From positions 1-64,000 of the forward strand of contig NZ_JARKOT010000116.1 in the NCBI RefSeq assembly GCF_029977985.1: DNA of 64,000 bases, given 5' to 3'. The notes under the pieces were generated by a model, which ran no database searches, had not been told where the DNA came from, and saw only the letters and a program-made list of their open reading frames with translations. This DNA comes from Propioniciclava sp. (GTDB taxonomy: Bacteria > Actinomycetota > Actinomycetes > Propionibacteriales > Propionibacteriaceae). Numbering within the stretch: position 1 is the first letter of the stretch; every line of letters begins with the position of its first letter. Of this stretch, positions 54,883 through 63,264 are shown one piece after another. The position numbers were made by a program, and so were the translations under genes.

Positions 54883-56435
54883 TCCCACTCGATCGTTCCC
54901 GGCGGCTTGGAGGTGACGTCGACGACGACCCGGTTGATCTCGCGGACCTCGTTCGTGATGCGCGTGCTGATCTTCTCCATCAGCTCGTACGGCAGGCGGG
55001 CCCAGTCGGCGGTCATGGCGTCCTCGCTGGTCACGGGGCGCAGCACGACCGGATGCCCGTAGGTGCGGCCGTCACCCTGGACGCCGACGCTGCGGACATC
55101 GGCGAGCAGCACGACCGGGAACTGCCAGACCTCCCGGTCGAGGCCGGCCTTGGTGAGCTCTTCGCGGGCGATGGCGTCGGCGTCCCGGAGGATGTCGAGA
55201 CGTTCACGGGTGACCTCGCCGATGATGCGGATGCCGAGCCCGGGCCCGGGGAACGGCTGGCGCCACACCATCTCGTCGGGCAGGCCGAGCTCGGTGCCGA
55301 CCGCGCGCACCTCGTCCTTGAACAGGGTGCGCAGGGGCTCGATGAGGGTGAACTGGAGGTCGTCGGGCAGCCCGCCGACGTTGTGGTGGGACTTGATGTT
55401 GGCCGCACCCTCGCCGCCGCCGGATTCGACGACGTCGGGGTACAGCGTGCCCTGGACGAGGAACTCGATGTCGTTGGCGGCGTCGATCTGGCGCACCGTG
55501 TTCTCGAAGACGCGGATGAACTCGCGGCCGATGATCTTGCGCTTCGTCTCGGGCTCGCTGACGCCGGCCAGTGCGGTCAGGAACTGCTCTTCGGCCTCGG
55601 CGACGACGAGGTTGATGCCGGTGATACGGACGAAGTCCTCACGGACCTGCTCGCGTTCCCCCTTGCGCAGCAGCCCGTGGTCGACGAACGCGCAGGTGAG
55701 CTGGTCGCCGATGGCCTTGTGGACGAGCGCGGCGGCGACCGCCGAGTCCACGCCCCCCGACAGCGCGCAGAGCACCTGGGCCTCGCCCACCTGCTCGCGG
55801 ATGAGGGCCACCTGCTCGTCGACGATGCTCGCGGGCGTCCAGTCGGGCGCGAGGCCCGCGATGTCGTAGAGGAACTGGGCGAGCACCTGCTGGCCGTGCT
55901 CGGAGTGCATCACCTCCGGGTGCCACTGGACGCCGGCGAGGCGGCGCTCGGCGTCCTCGAAGGCGGCGACCGGGGCGCCCGCGGTGTGGGCGAGTTGGGT
56001 GAAGCCCTCGGGGGCGGTCTGGACGGAGTCGCCGTGGCTCATCCACGTGGAGAAGCCGTCGGGCAGGTTGTCGAGCAGGACGCCGCGGGCATCGAGCAGC
56101 GTCGGCGTCCGGCCGAACTCGGACAGTCCCGTGCGGGCGACCTCGCCGCCGAGGGCCGCGGCCATCGCCTGGAAGCCGTAGCAGATGCCGAACGCGGGCA
56201 CGCCCTGGGCGAACAGCGCCGGGTCGACCTGCGGGGCGCCCGGTTCGTAGACCGACTTGGGGCCGCCGGAGAGGATGATGGCCGCCGGGTCCTTGTCCAT
56301 GATCGCCTCGACCGACGCCGTGTGCGGCATGATCTCGCTGAACACCTTCGCCTCGCGCACCCGGCGCGCGATGAGCTGGGCGTATTGCGCGCCGAAGTCG
56401 ATGACGATGACGGGGCGATGGGTCTGGGAGGCCAT
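54879..56435 (-). CDS. guaA: GMP synthase, glutamine-hydrolysing
   Basis: A 518-residue enzyme that amidates XMP to GMP. The N-terminal class I glutamine amidotransferase has its nucleophile in [11 protein letters not shown] and the His-Glu pair in [13 protein letters not shown]. The ATP pyrophosphatase domain has the PP-loop [18 protein letters not shown], and the C-terminal dimerisation domain includes [16 protein letters not shown] and ends PPGTIEWE, the invariant GuaA tail. TAGAAT lies 6 bases before the ATG. It is the fourth purine-biosynthesis enzyme in the window. Confidence 0.98.
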   Translation of the reverse strand: MASQTHRPVIVIDFGAQYAQLIARRVREAKVFSEIMPHTASVEAIMDKDPAAIILSGGPKSVYEPGAPQVDPALFAQGVPAFGICYGFQAMAAALGGEVARTGLSEFGRTPTLLDARGVLLDNLPDGFSTWMSHGDSVQTAPEGFTQLAHTAGAPVAAFEDAERRLAGVQWHPEVMHSEHGQQVLAQFLYDIAGLAPDWTPASIVDEQVALIREQVGEAQVLCALSGGVDSAVAAALVHKAIGDQLTCAFVDHGLLRKGEREQVREDFVRITGINLVVAEAEEQFLTALAGVSEPETKRKIIGREFIRVFENTVRQIDAANDIEFLVQGTLYPDVVESGGGEGAANIKSHHNVGGLPDDLQFTLIEPLRTLFKDEVRAVGTELGLPDEMVWRQPFPGPGLGIRIIGEVTRERLDILRDADAIAREELTKAGLDREVWQFPVVLLADVRSVGVQGDGRTYGHPVVLRPVTSEDAMTADWARLPYELMEKISTRITNEVREINRVVVDVTSKPPGTIEWE

Positions 56436-56441
56436 GGGGGG

Positions 56442-56447
56442 ATTCTA
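56442..56447 (-). promoter_or_regulatory. -10 box of guaA, probably leaderless
   Basis: On the minus strand TAGAAT is followed by six C residues and ATG 56435. There is no Shine-Dalgarno sequence. Confidence 0.5.
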
Positions 56448-56668
56448 GGTCCCGCCACGGGCACGGCGAGGGCTGCCTGCTCCCGAGGGTCGTCGGGGGA
56501 TCCAGGCGGCGTTCACGCACCGCGGAGCAAGCGTGGTGGGCGGGGCTACCTGGGCCGAAAGTGCCGCTCGCGATAGTACGAAAGTCCCATGGCTTGAATC
56601 GCGAGCGCGGGTCTATTGTGCGACCAACCGCGTGTCAGGGACATGCCTTGAACGCCGGCTAGAGAGAG

Positions 56669-56989
56669 ATGCATCGTCCAACCCTCTACGCTGCACCGAC
56701 GCTCACCACCAGCGGCGCCTTGGTTCTCACCGCGATTCCTGCTCACACCGACACGCGCGACGGTTCCCGAACCTGCAGTTCCGGATAGGCGGCCACCGTC
56801 CGCTCCACCTCCGAGTCCGCGGTGAGGCACACCCACACGCACGTCGCCTCTGGCGGATCGCGAACCTACACGAGTGGCTACACCACCGTGTACTCCAGCT
56901 CCGCCCAGTACCGGGCAGAGACGTGGACGGCCTCCAGCCCGAACACGCTGAGTGGGGCGTCCAGCTCCTGCCTCCCGTCGGTCCAGTGA
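56669..56989 (+). pseudogene. Exported Ser/Thr-rich peptide gene with an in-frame TAG (lactococcin-972-like candidate)
   Basis: Starting at ATG 56669 (MHRPTLYAAPTLTTSGALVL), the frame gives a short hydrophobic leader and reads to CSSG, then TAG at 56786-56788. The same frame continues AATVRSTSESAVRHTHTHVA, then GGSRTYTSGYTTVYSSSAQY to TGA at 56987-56989. The second part is Gly/Ser/Thr/Tyr-rich with the G-G-x-x-x-Y spacing of small secreted bacteriocin-like peptides, loosely like the lactococcin 972 family. Its TGA overlaps the GTG of the lipoprotein gene (GTGA). The TAG may be a disabling mutation or a sequence error. The leader is weak as a signal peptide, so the assignment is tentative. Confidence 0.4.
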
Positions 56990-57542
56990 CCGTCACGACA
57001 ACCGGCCGGGCCCGGGCAGTGCTCCGTTCATCCGTGGCACTGCTCGGCCTGGCGATCACGCTGGCCGGCTGCTCGGCCCCCACAGCGCCCAGCCCGATCG
57101 AGAGCGGCCCCCCTCGCCGGTCGTTTCCGCTACCTCGGCAGCCTCTCCCACCTCAGCAGCGTCCTCCACCCCTCCAGAGTGGCAGCGCATGGAGGCTGAT
57201 TCCTGGGGCATCACCGACCCGCCGCCCGTAGCCGCCACGCAGGTGGTGAGGCCCGAGGACCAGTGCCCCCTCGTGGTGGACTGCATCGAGCAGTTGGGCT
57301 TCAAGCCCAGCGGTTGTCGCGGCTGGGAGGGTGGCGTCGGCATCAGCTACCGCAACGAGCAGATGGACGCGGCGATGTTGGTCGCTTACACGTGCTCGGC
57401 CCAGTACCCGCCGCCGCCCGAGTTCTACCGGCCGTACTCCCACGAGATCATCCAACGGATCTACCAGTGGATCCGGGAGAAGCAACTCCCGTGCCTCGTG
57501 TGCCCGCTGAACGTGCCACCTGACGTGATCCTGCCGACGTGA
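56986..57542 (+). pseudogene. Lipoprotein gene broken by a one-base slip in a C-run
   Basis: GTG 56986 opens a clear lipoprotein signal: TTTGRARAVLRSSVALLGLA then ITLAGCSAPTAP (lipobox LAGC). Around the six-C run 57108-57113 the frame goes bad. From there the -1 frame continues sensibly as SPVVSATSAASPTSAASSTP, EWQRMEADSWGITDPP and the Cys-rich YTCSAQYPPPPEFYRPY, ending at TGA 57540-57542. Adding one C to the run restores a single open protein of about 185 residues. The second half has at least five cysteines and matches the style of lipoproteins found beside peptide ABC exporters. It overlaps the flanking genes by 4 bases at each end. Confidence 0.6.
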
Positions 57543-57670
57543 CCGGACCACTCCGGCGCGCCCTGACCGCCACCACCGGACTGCTGGTGGCGGCGGTGCT
57601 CCTCGCCCTTGCCTTCTGGGCCGGGCGGGTCACCCTGCCGGCCACCCCCGCGGACTCGGTGATTCGATGA
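57539..57670 (+). CDS. 43-residue membrane peptide, possibly the stump of a HlyD/MacA-like adaptor
   Basis: GTG 57539 overlaps the lipoprotein stop (GTGA); the product is VTGPLRRALTATTGLLVAAV, LLALAFWAGRVTLPATPADS, VIR, with one membrane helix (about 13-30). WAGRVTLPA is the typical end of the N-terminal helix in actinobacterial peptidoglycan-binding HlyD/MacA-type adaptors. The stop TGA 57668-57670 overlaps an ATG (ATGA). Either it is a genuine small gene or the remnant of an adaptor whose body was lost by deletion. Confidence 0.5.
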   Translation: MTGPLRRALTATTGLLVAAVLLALAFWAGRVTLPATPADSVIR

Positions 57671-58467
57671 ACATCGGAAAGTCGCTCAGCGGCGACGAGG
57701 GGACGCGGGGCTCGCTCCGGCGGGCGAGCTCGAGTTCTGGCTGCTGCTGAGCGCCGAACAGACCTCGATGATCCCGCGCGACGCCGACGTGCCAACAAGC
57801 CCTCGGCATGGACGCCCCCTTCGGGGCCGTGAGCCGTGTCACGACGAAGGGGCTGACCGAGTGGCCGGTCGTCGGGCAGTACCGCGCACGCGACCCGTTC
57901 GGCGATCTCTCTGCCGGGGTCGTCATCGCCGGCTCCCCCGACCTGGTGGCATCCAACCTCCGCATCGTCGTCACCACCCCGGACGCCGTTGCCACGGCGA
58001 TGGCCGCCGTCGTCCCGCTCATCGATGCACCGCAGGCATCCGACCTCAACGTCACAGCGCCCCTGAGCCTCGCCGAACTCCGTAGCGGGGTCTCGTCGGA
58101 CCTGGGTGCGTTCGCCCGGACCCTGTTGTGGTCGGTGCTGGGTCTCGGAGCGCTTCTCGTCGCCGTGGTCACCTTGGCGGACGTCCTGGTCCGCCGCACG
58201 GACCTCGGCCGCCGCCGCGCCCTGGGCGCCACCCGGGCGACCATCGTGGCACTGGTCGTCTTCTGGGCGGGGTTCGCGGCGACCGCGGGCGTGCTCGTCG
58301 GCACGGCGACAGGGCTGGTGATCGGTGGGCAGCTCGGCGTGGCGGTCCCCGCGGATTTCGGGGTGGGTGTGGCGGTCCTCGCCTTGATGACGTCGGTGAC
58401 GGCGGCGGTGCCTCCGGCGTTCTTTGCCGCCACCCGCGACCCGGCCCGGGAGCTGCGGACGCTTTAG
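57667..58467 (+). pseudogene. FtsX/MacB-type ABC permease remnant
   Basis: ATG 57667 opens MNIGKSLSGDEGTRGSLRRA, but the frame stops after about 27 codons at 57748. Coding sense resumes in the same frame from about 57764 and becomes clear at MDAPFGAVSRVTTKGLTEWP (57808). It carries a periplasmic segment, a first helix TLLWSVLGLGALLVAVVTLA, then the cytoplasmic turn VRRTDLGRRRALGATRATIV, helices 3 and 4 (VALVVFWAGFAATAGVLVGT, GVGVAVLALMTSVTAAVPPA) and the end ATRDPARELRTL. That is the C-terminal half of an FtsX permease. The first helix, most of the periplasmic domain and any ATPase gene are missing, so the transporter is not functional as read. Confidence 0.7.
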
Positions 58468-58563
58468 TGGGCAGCCTCCGCCGCGTGATTCCGACTCAGC
58501 CGCCTGAGGTTGCCCCGAGGAGGACAATGGATCCATCCCCAAGGACGAGGAAGGACAGGTTCC

Positions 58564-59298
58564 ATGAGTGGACGACTCCAGGACAAGATCGCCCTCGTCA
58601 CCGGCGCCGGCCAGGGCATCGGTGAGGCGATCGCCACCAAGTTCGCTGCCGAGGGGGCGCGCGTCATCGTGGCCGACGTGAGCGGTCGTCAGGACGACGT
58701 GGCGGCCACCATCGGCGGCATCCCCTACCACCTCGACGTCGGAGACGACGCAGCCATCGACGCCCTCGAGGAGCACCTGCGTGCGGAGTACGGCGGGATC
58801 GATGTGCTCGCCAACAACGTGGGCGTGAACGGCGCTGCGGCGCTGTGCCACGAGTACCCGATGGAAGACTTCGACCGCGTGTTGCGCATCAACGTGCGCC
58901 AGTCGTTCCGCGTGATGCAGCTCGGGCTACGGCTCATGCTGGAGCGTGGCGGCGGCTCGATCGTCAACACCGCCTCCATCGGCGGCCTGCTCGCCACACC
59001 GACGGCCGTGGCGTACATCACCTCCAAGGGCGCCATCGTGATGATGACGAAGACGGCCGCGCTCGAGTACGCGCAGAAGAACATCCGCGTGAACGCGATC
59101 GGACCCGGCATCACCCGGACGCCGTGGCTCGACAAGCTGGATGCCGCCCTCATCGACACCCTCGCCGCCCAGGTTCCCCAGGGCCGGCTCGGCGAGCCCG
59201 CGGAGATGGCGAACGTGGCGGCGTTCCTGGCGAGCGACGAGGCGTCGCACGTGTCGGGCCAACTGTGGGTGATCGACGGGGCAAGGTCTGCTGGCTGA
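58564..59298 (+). CDS. Short-chain dehydrogenase/reductase
   Basis: A 244-residue classical SDR. Cofactor loop IALVTGAGQGIGEAIATKFA, Asp in VIVADVSG (prefers NAD), DVLANNVGVNG for the NNAG motif, active-site Ser in SIVNTASIGGL and Y-x-x-x-K in VAYITSKGAIV. PGITRTPWLDKLD and the end VSGQLWVIDGARSAG are typical. GGAAGGACAG precedes the ATG. It stands just downstream of the broken permease but has an intact reading frame and its own start; no shared function is evident. Confidence 0.9.
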   Translation: MSGRLQDKIALVTGAGQGIGEAIATKFAAEGARVIVADVSGRQDDVAATIGGIPYHLDVGDDAAIDALEEHLRAEYGGIDVLANNVGVNGAAALCHEYPMEDFDRVLRINVRQSFRVMQLGLRLMLERGGGSIVNTASIGGLLATPTAVAYITSKGAIVMMTKTAALEYAQKNIRVNAIGPGITRTPWLDKLDAALIDTLAAQVPQGRLGEPAEMANVAAFLASDEASHVSGQLWVIDGARSAG

Positions 59299-59320
59299 CT
59301 CGAATCGAGCAACCAGATGG

Positions 59321-59342
59321 GATTGACTTGATCAAATCAATC
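59321..59342. promoter_or_regulatory. 22-bp near-perfect palindrome upstream of the SatD-like gene
   Basis: The core TTGACTTGATCAAATCAA is part of a 22-base palindrome with 20 of 22 positions symmetrical. It ends 15 bases before the GTG at 59358, in an AT-rich pocket. This is an operator of MarR- or TetR-type size; no such regulator is encoded next to it. Confidence 0.65.
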
Positions 59343-59357
59343 CACAAAAGTTGATAT

Positions 59358-59945
59358 GTGTTTGCGTTGACGATCGATCAGCACCGCTCGCGGAGCGGTC
59401 GCGATCTGGTACCGGAGCTGCTGGCCGCCCTGAGCGGCGTCCGCACCGTGCTGCCGTTCGAGCGGACGGTCGGCGACGAGGTGCAGGGTCTCCCCGCCGA
59501 CGCCGCCACCACCGTCGAGGCGCTGCTCATCGTGCTGCGGGACGGACACTGGCAGGCCGGGCTGGGGATCGGGCCGCTCGAGCGTCCCCTGCCCGCCTCC
59601 GTGCGGGCGGCGCGCGGGCCGGCGTTGCTGGACGCCCGGGCGGCCGTCGAGCGCGCCAAGGGGGCCGGCCCGGTCCACGTGTGTGTCACGTCGGCGTCCG
59701 CACCGGTGGCAGCAGCCCAGGCGGAGGCGCTCATCGGGCTGATCGGGACACTCGTGCTGCGGCGGACCGACGCGCAGTGGGCCGTCGTCGACGCGGTGGA
59801 CGCCGCCCCCACCCAGCGCGCCGCCGCGGAGGCGCTGGGCGTGAGCCCGCAGAACGTGTCCCAGACCCTGGCGGCGTCCGCGATCGCGGTGGAGCGGGCG
59901 GGTTACCCTGTGCTCGTCCGACTGCTCGAGGAGGCCGACGCGTGA
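59358..59945 (+). CDS. SatD-like protein with C-terminal HTH
   Basis: A 195-residue protein. FALTIDQHRSRSGRDLVPEL followed by FERTVGDEVQGLPADAAT recalls the SatD family (its conserved IGDxxxS and GDEFQGL motifs), and GIGPLERPLPASVRAARGPA fits the middle region. The C-terminus TQRAAAEALGVSPQNVSQTL is a helix-turn-helix. SatD proteins have no firm biochemical role. The GTG start lies just past the palindrome, with no clear ribosome site. Its stop overlaps the next gene's GTG (GTGA). Confidence 0.7.
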   Translation: MFALTIDQHRSRSGRDLVPELLAALSGVRTVLPFERTVGDEVQGLPADAATTVEALLIVLRDGHWQAGLGIGPLERPLPASVRAARGPALLDARAAVERAKGAGPVHVCVTSASAPVAAAQAEALIGLIGTLVLRRTDAQWAVVDAVDAAPTQRAAAEALGVSPQNVSQTLAASAIAVERAGYPVLVRLLEEADA

Positions 59946-60361
59946 ACCCGTGGCTGCAGGCGGCGATCGTCGTGGGTGCCCTGCTGACGTCGGTGTTCGC
60001 GGGCTGGGGGCTGAGCGTCGGCGTCCTGCGCCTGGCGAAGGTGCCCGACGTGATCCTGCCCACGCTGGAGCGCGACGCCTCCGGGCGGATGGTGCCCATC
60101 CTGGCGCCCAAGACGGCGCCCTCGCGGCCGCTGCTGCGCGGGGGCCTCTGGGTGGGCATCCTCGAACGCCTCGCCATCACCGGCGCGATCATCGCCGGAC
60201 GCCCTGAACTGATCGCCCTTGTCGTCGCGGTGAAGGGCCTCGGCCGCTACCCCGAACTCCAACAGGCGGGAGGGGCGTCCGAGCGGTTCATCGTGGGCAC
60301 GCTCGCCTCCTTCATCGTCGCTGTCGCGGTCGGCCTGGGCGCGGTCGCGCTGTTGGCCTGA
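59942..60361 (+). CDS. Membrane protein partner of the SatD-like protein
   Basis: A 139-residue protein with three or four hydrophobic segments (LQAAIVVGALLTSVFAGWGL, AITGAIIAGRPELIALVVAV, FIVGTLASFIVAVAVGLGAV). KGLGRYPELQQAGGASERFI between them is a conserved cytoplasmic loop of this type. GTG 59942 overlaps the SatD-like stop (GTGA). SatD-like genes are commonly followed by a small membrane protein; the pair's function is unknown. Confidence 0.72.
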   Translation: MNPWLQAAIVVGALLTSVFAGWGLSVGVLRLAKVPDVILPTLERDASGRMVPILAPKTAPSRPLLRGGLWVGILERLAITGAIIAGRPELIALVVAVKGLGRYPELQQAGGASERFIVGTLASFIVAVAVGLGAVALLA

Positions 60362-60418
60362 CGAACGTCGGCAACCATCACTCCTCTCTCACCGCTCGCC
60401 CCTCCCTCCAACCCGTGC

Positions 60419-60511
60419 GACGGTTGGGGCTCACGGTTGGGGCGCTACAGCGCCCACTTCGTGAGCCCCAACCGTCACACGGGGGTGTCCCCAACCGTCA
60501 CACGGGGGTGT
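60419..60511. repeat. Nested hairpin plus 23-bp tandem repeat
   Basis: Outer arms GACGGTTGGGGCTCAC (60419-60434) and GTGAGCCCCAACCGTC (60461-60476) enclose a second stem GGGCGC-TACA-GCGCCC (60440-60455). A 23-base unit beginning CCCCAACCGTCACACG is then exactly duplicated at 60466-60488 and 60489-60511. The whole lies in the 193-base spacer between two plus-strand genes, which holds no other feature that I can see. Confidence 0.8.
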
Positions 60512-60554
60512 TGGACGCCGGCCCGTCCACAACCTGCCGTGCCAGCATGGGGGC

Positions 60555-60992
60555 ATGACCAGCCCGACCCCTCCCAACCCCCCGAGCGGCCTGGCCAGCC
60601 CATGGGTGCGCCGCATCGTCGTCGCCCTGGTAGCGATCGCGGTGCTGGCCCACCTCGGCGTCGTCCTGATGACCAGCGGGACAGCTTCGGCGTCCCTGCC
60701 GGCCCGGCTGGCCGAGTTCGGTGTCCTGTGGGCGCTGGGTGTCGCCCCGTTCGCGGTGGCGGCCATCGTACTGTTGTGGGTCGGCACGCTGTGGAGCCGC
60801 GGGCAGAGGGTCGCGGGCACGCTGCTCTTCGTGGTGCTGTGCGCCTTCGTCGTGTTCGGCGCCCTCACGGGAGCCAATCACGCGGTGCTGCTCCTCGCTT
60901 GCGTCGCCGTCGCTCTCGCCGTCGGGACGTGGTTGGCGGTCCCCGTCCGGGATGGGGGCGAGGGCGGGATCGACGCCATGATGCAAGACTGA
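60555..60992 (+). CDS. Small polytopic membrane protein, unknown
   Basis: A 145-residue protein with a Pro/Ser-rich start (MTSPTPPNPPSGLASPWVRR) and four hydrophobic segments (IVVALVAIAVLAHLGVVLM, FGVLWALGVAPFAVAAIVLL, VAGTLLFVVLCAFVVFGALT, AVLLLACVAVALAVGTWLAV), ending in an acidic tail. I recognise no motif. GGGGGC precedes ATG 60555. Its stop overlaps the start of a palindrome (60992-61005) ahead of cysK. Confidence 0.7.
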   Translation: MTSPTPPNPPSGLASPWVRRIVVALVAIAVLAHLGVVLMTSGTASASLPARLAEFGVLWALGVAPFAVAAIVLLWVGTLWSRGQRVAGTLLFVVLCAFVVFGALTGANHAVLLLACVAVALAVGTWLAVPVRDGGEGGIDAMMQD

Positions 60993-61005
60993 TTGACAAG
61001 TCAAT
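60992..61005. promoter_or_regulatory. Palindrome ATTGACAAGTCAAT upstream of cysK
   Basis: A 6-bp inverted repeat ATTGAC/GTCAAT with AA between, 36 bases before the cysK ATG. It shares TTGAC and GTCAA halves with the palindrome at 59321-59342, so one regulator might read both. Confidence 0.45.
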
Positions 61006-61027
61006 GGGAATACCCGGCCCGCCCCAG

Positions 61028-61033
61028 TAAGTT
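61028..61033 (+). promoter_or_regulatory. -10-like box of cysK
   Basis: TAAGTT, 8 bases, ATG 61042. GAGG lies within the 8 bases but too close to act as a good ribosome site. Confidence 0.4.
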
Positions 61034-61041
61034 GAGGCCCC

Positions 61042-61971
61042 ATGAACGTCTTCGAAAACGTCACCGACCTCATCGGCCGCACCCCACTCGTCAAGATCAA
61101 CAAGCTCTTCGGAGACTCCAAGGCGACGGTGCTCGCCAAGCTGGAGTTCTACAACCCCGCCAACTCCGTCAAGGACCGCATCGGCGTCGCCATCGTGGAC
61201 GCCGCGGAGGCCTCCGGCGAGCTCAAGCCCGGCGGCACGATCGTGGAGGGGACGTCGGGCAACACCGGCATCGCGCTCGCCATGGTCGGCGCGGCGCGCG
61301 GCTACCAGGTCGTCCTGACCATGCCGGAGTCCATGTCCAAGGAGCGCCGCGCCCTCCTGCGCGCGTTCGGCGCCGAACTCGTGCTCACGCCGGCGTCCGA
61401 AGGGATGCGCGGTGCGGTCAACAAGGCCAACGAGATCGCCGCCGAGCGCGGCGGGATCCTGGCCCGCCAGTTCGAGAACCAGGCCAACGTCGACATCCAC
61501 CGCAAGACGACCGCCGAGGAAATCTGGAACGACACCGACGGCACCGTCGATCTCGTCGTCGCCGGCGTCGGCACGGGCGGCACGATCTCCGGCGTCGGCC
61601 AGGTGCTCAAGGAGCGCAAGGCGGGCGTCCAGATGGTCGCCGTCGAGCCCGAGGAGTCCCAGGTGATCGCCGGCAACAGCCCGGCGCCGCACAAGATCCA
61701 GGGCATCGGCGCGAACTTCGTGCCCGCCATCCTCGACCGCGACATCATCGACGAGGTCGTCCCCGTCAACTCCGAGGACGCCGTGGCCATGGCCCGCCGC
61801 GCAGCCAAGGAGGAGGGCCTGCTCGTCGGCATCAGCTCCGGCGCCGCGCTCACCGCAGCCGGGCGCCTCGCCGCGCGCGAGGAGAACGCCGGCAAGACCA
61901 TCGTCGTCATCATCCCGAGCTTCGGCGAGCGCTACCTCAGCTCGGTGCTCTACTCCGACCTGATGGACTGA
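61042..61971 (+). CDS. cysK: Cysteine synthase A
   Basis: A 309-residue PLP enzyme that makes cysteine from O-acetylserine and sulfide. The PLP lysine is in [18 protein letters not shown] (Lys 44). The phosphate loop is [33 protein letters not shown] is the glycine-rich motif, and [18 protein letters not shown] precedes the C-terminus. All are standard. It is followed 56 bases later by a YbdK-type ligase. No cysE is next to it. Confidence 0.97.
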   Translation: MNVFENVTDLIGRTPLVKINKLFGDSKATVLAKLEFYNPANSVKDRIGVAIVDAAEASGELKPGGTIVEGTSGNTGIALAMVGAARGYQVVLTMPESMSKERRALLRAFGAELVLTPASEGMRGAVNKANEIAAERGGILARQFENQANVDIHRKTTAEEIWNDTDGTVDLVVAGVGTGGTISGVGQVLKERKAGVQMVAVEPEESQVIAGNSPAPHKIQGIGANFVPAILDRDIIDEVVPVNSEDAVAMARRAAKEEGLLVGISSGAALTAAGRLAAREENAGKTIVVIIPSFGERYLSSVLYSDLMD

Positions 61972-62027
61972 CCCTGAACACCGCAGCCGGGGCCACCGGT
62001 TCCGCCCCCACCCCGGGCGCGCAACCG

Positions 62028-63212
62028 GTGGCCCCGCTGTCGTTCACCCCGTCGGGTCGCGGCACGCTCGGCCTCGAGTGGGAGCTCTTCGTCACCGACG
62101 CCGCCACCGGCGGGCTCGCGCCGCGGGCGTCCGATTTGTTGGACGCCGTCGGTGCGGTCCCCGACGGCCCGATCGTCGGGGAGTACCTGACGACCATGGT
62201 CGAGCTCGTCTCCGGCGTGCACGCCACGGTTGAAGACGCCGTCGGGGAGCTGGCCGGACACCTGCGCCGGCTGAGCGAGGCCGCGCACGCGCGCGGTCTC
62301 GCCGTCCTCGCCGCTGGCACTCACCCGTTCGCGACGGCGTCCGATGCACCCGTGAAACGGAGCGAGCAGTACGACGTCGTCGCCGAGCGGAACGCCTGGT
62401 GGGGCCGCCAGATGCTCATCTGCGGGGTCCACGTGCACGTCGGGGTCCCGGATCGCGACTGGGCGCTGCCCCTCACCCATTTCCTGGCCGAGCGGGCGCC
62501 GATCCTGCTGGCGCTGAGCGCGTCCAGCCCGTTCTTCGCCGGAGAAGACACCGGTTTCGCTTCGCAGCGCACGATGCTCTTCCAGCAACTCCCGACCAAC
62601 GGGCTGCCGCCGGCCGTCCACGACTGGCCCGCCTTCGAGCGGTACGCCGCCGACCTGCAGCGCGCCGGCATGGTGCGGCGGGCCACCGAGATCCGCTGGG
62701 ACGTGCGCCCGGCTCCCCGGTTCGGCACGGTCGAGGTGCGGGTCGCCGACGCGACCCCGACCCTCGACGAGCTGGCCTGCGTGGGCGCCTGGGCGCAGTG
62801 CCTCACCGAGTGGTTCTACCGCCAGCTCGACGCGGGCGCCCGGACCGAGCCGCTCGCACCCTGGTTCGTCCGCGAGAACAAGTGGCGCGCAGCCCGCTAC
62901 GGCCTCGACGCCGCCGTGATCCCGGCCGGGCCCGGCGCGCCGGTGGCGCTGCGGGACGAGATCGGGCGGTGGCTCGGCGACCTCGCCCCCGTTGCCGCCG
63001 AACTCGGCTGCACGGACGCCCTCGCCGTCACCACCCGTCTGCTGGCCTCCGGGACGAGCGCCGAGCGGCAGCGGGCACGGGCGGCGTCCGGGGCCGACCT
63101 CGCCACCCTCACGCGTGCGCTCGTCGCCGAGACCGCGGCGTCGTTGCGCACCCACTTCCCGGCCGCGCTCCGCACCGGCGACCCGGCGGGAGCGCTCGAC
63201 GCTTCTCGGTGA
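62028..63212 (+). CDS. Carboxylate-amine ligase, YbdK/GCS2 family
   Basis: A 394-residue protein of the glutamate-cysteine ligase superfamily, type 2. The opening GTLGLEWELFVTDAATGGLA holds the EWE ATP/Mg motif. The centre has GVHVHVGVPDRDWALPLTHF and LFQQLPTNGLPPAVHDWPAF, and TVEVRVADATPTLDELACVG carries the ExR motif. The core fits YbdK, which has weak glutamate-cysteine ligase activity in E. coli; the natural substrate is unknown. GTG 62028 is the best start although its ribosome site is weak; the reading frame is open upstream. Proximity to cysK suggests a cysteine-containing thiol or dipeptide, which is inference. Confidence 0.8.
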   Translation: MAPLSFTPSGRGTLGLEWELFVTDAATGGLAPRASDLLDAVGAVPDGPIVGEYLTTMVELVSGVHATVEDAVGELAGHLRRLSEAAHARGLAVLAAGTHPFATASDAPVKRSEQYDVVAERNAWWGRQMLICGVHVHVGVPDRDWALPLTHFLAERAPILLALSASSPFFAGEDTGFASQRTMLFQQLPTNGLPPAVHDWPAFERYAADLQRAGMVRRATEIRWDVRPAPRFGTVEVRVADATPTLDELACVGAWAQCLTEWFYRQLDAGARTEPLAPWFVRENKWRAARYGLDAAVIPAGPGAPVALRDEIGRWLGDLAPVAAELGCTDALAVTTRLLASGTSAERQRARAASGADLATLTRALVAETAASLRTHFPAALRTGDPAGALDASR

Positions 63213-63264
63213 TCACCGCGGCTGGCGGCGGCCGCTTTCACCGCGGCCGAACACCGCGTGCCGG

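Noticed and set aside
56533-56985. Open frame continuous with the lipoprotein signal, extending it far upstream
   Set aside because: The product is Arg/His/Cys-rich noise before the lipobox; the GTG at 56986 directly precedes a normal signal peptide and overlaps the peptide stop.
60466-60511. Possible CRISPR array from the 23-bp repeat
   Set aside because: There are just two directly abutting copies, no spacers and no cas genes.
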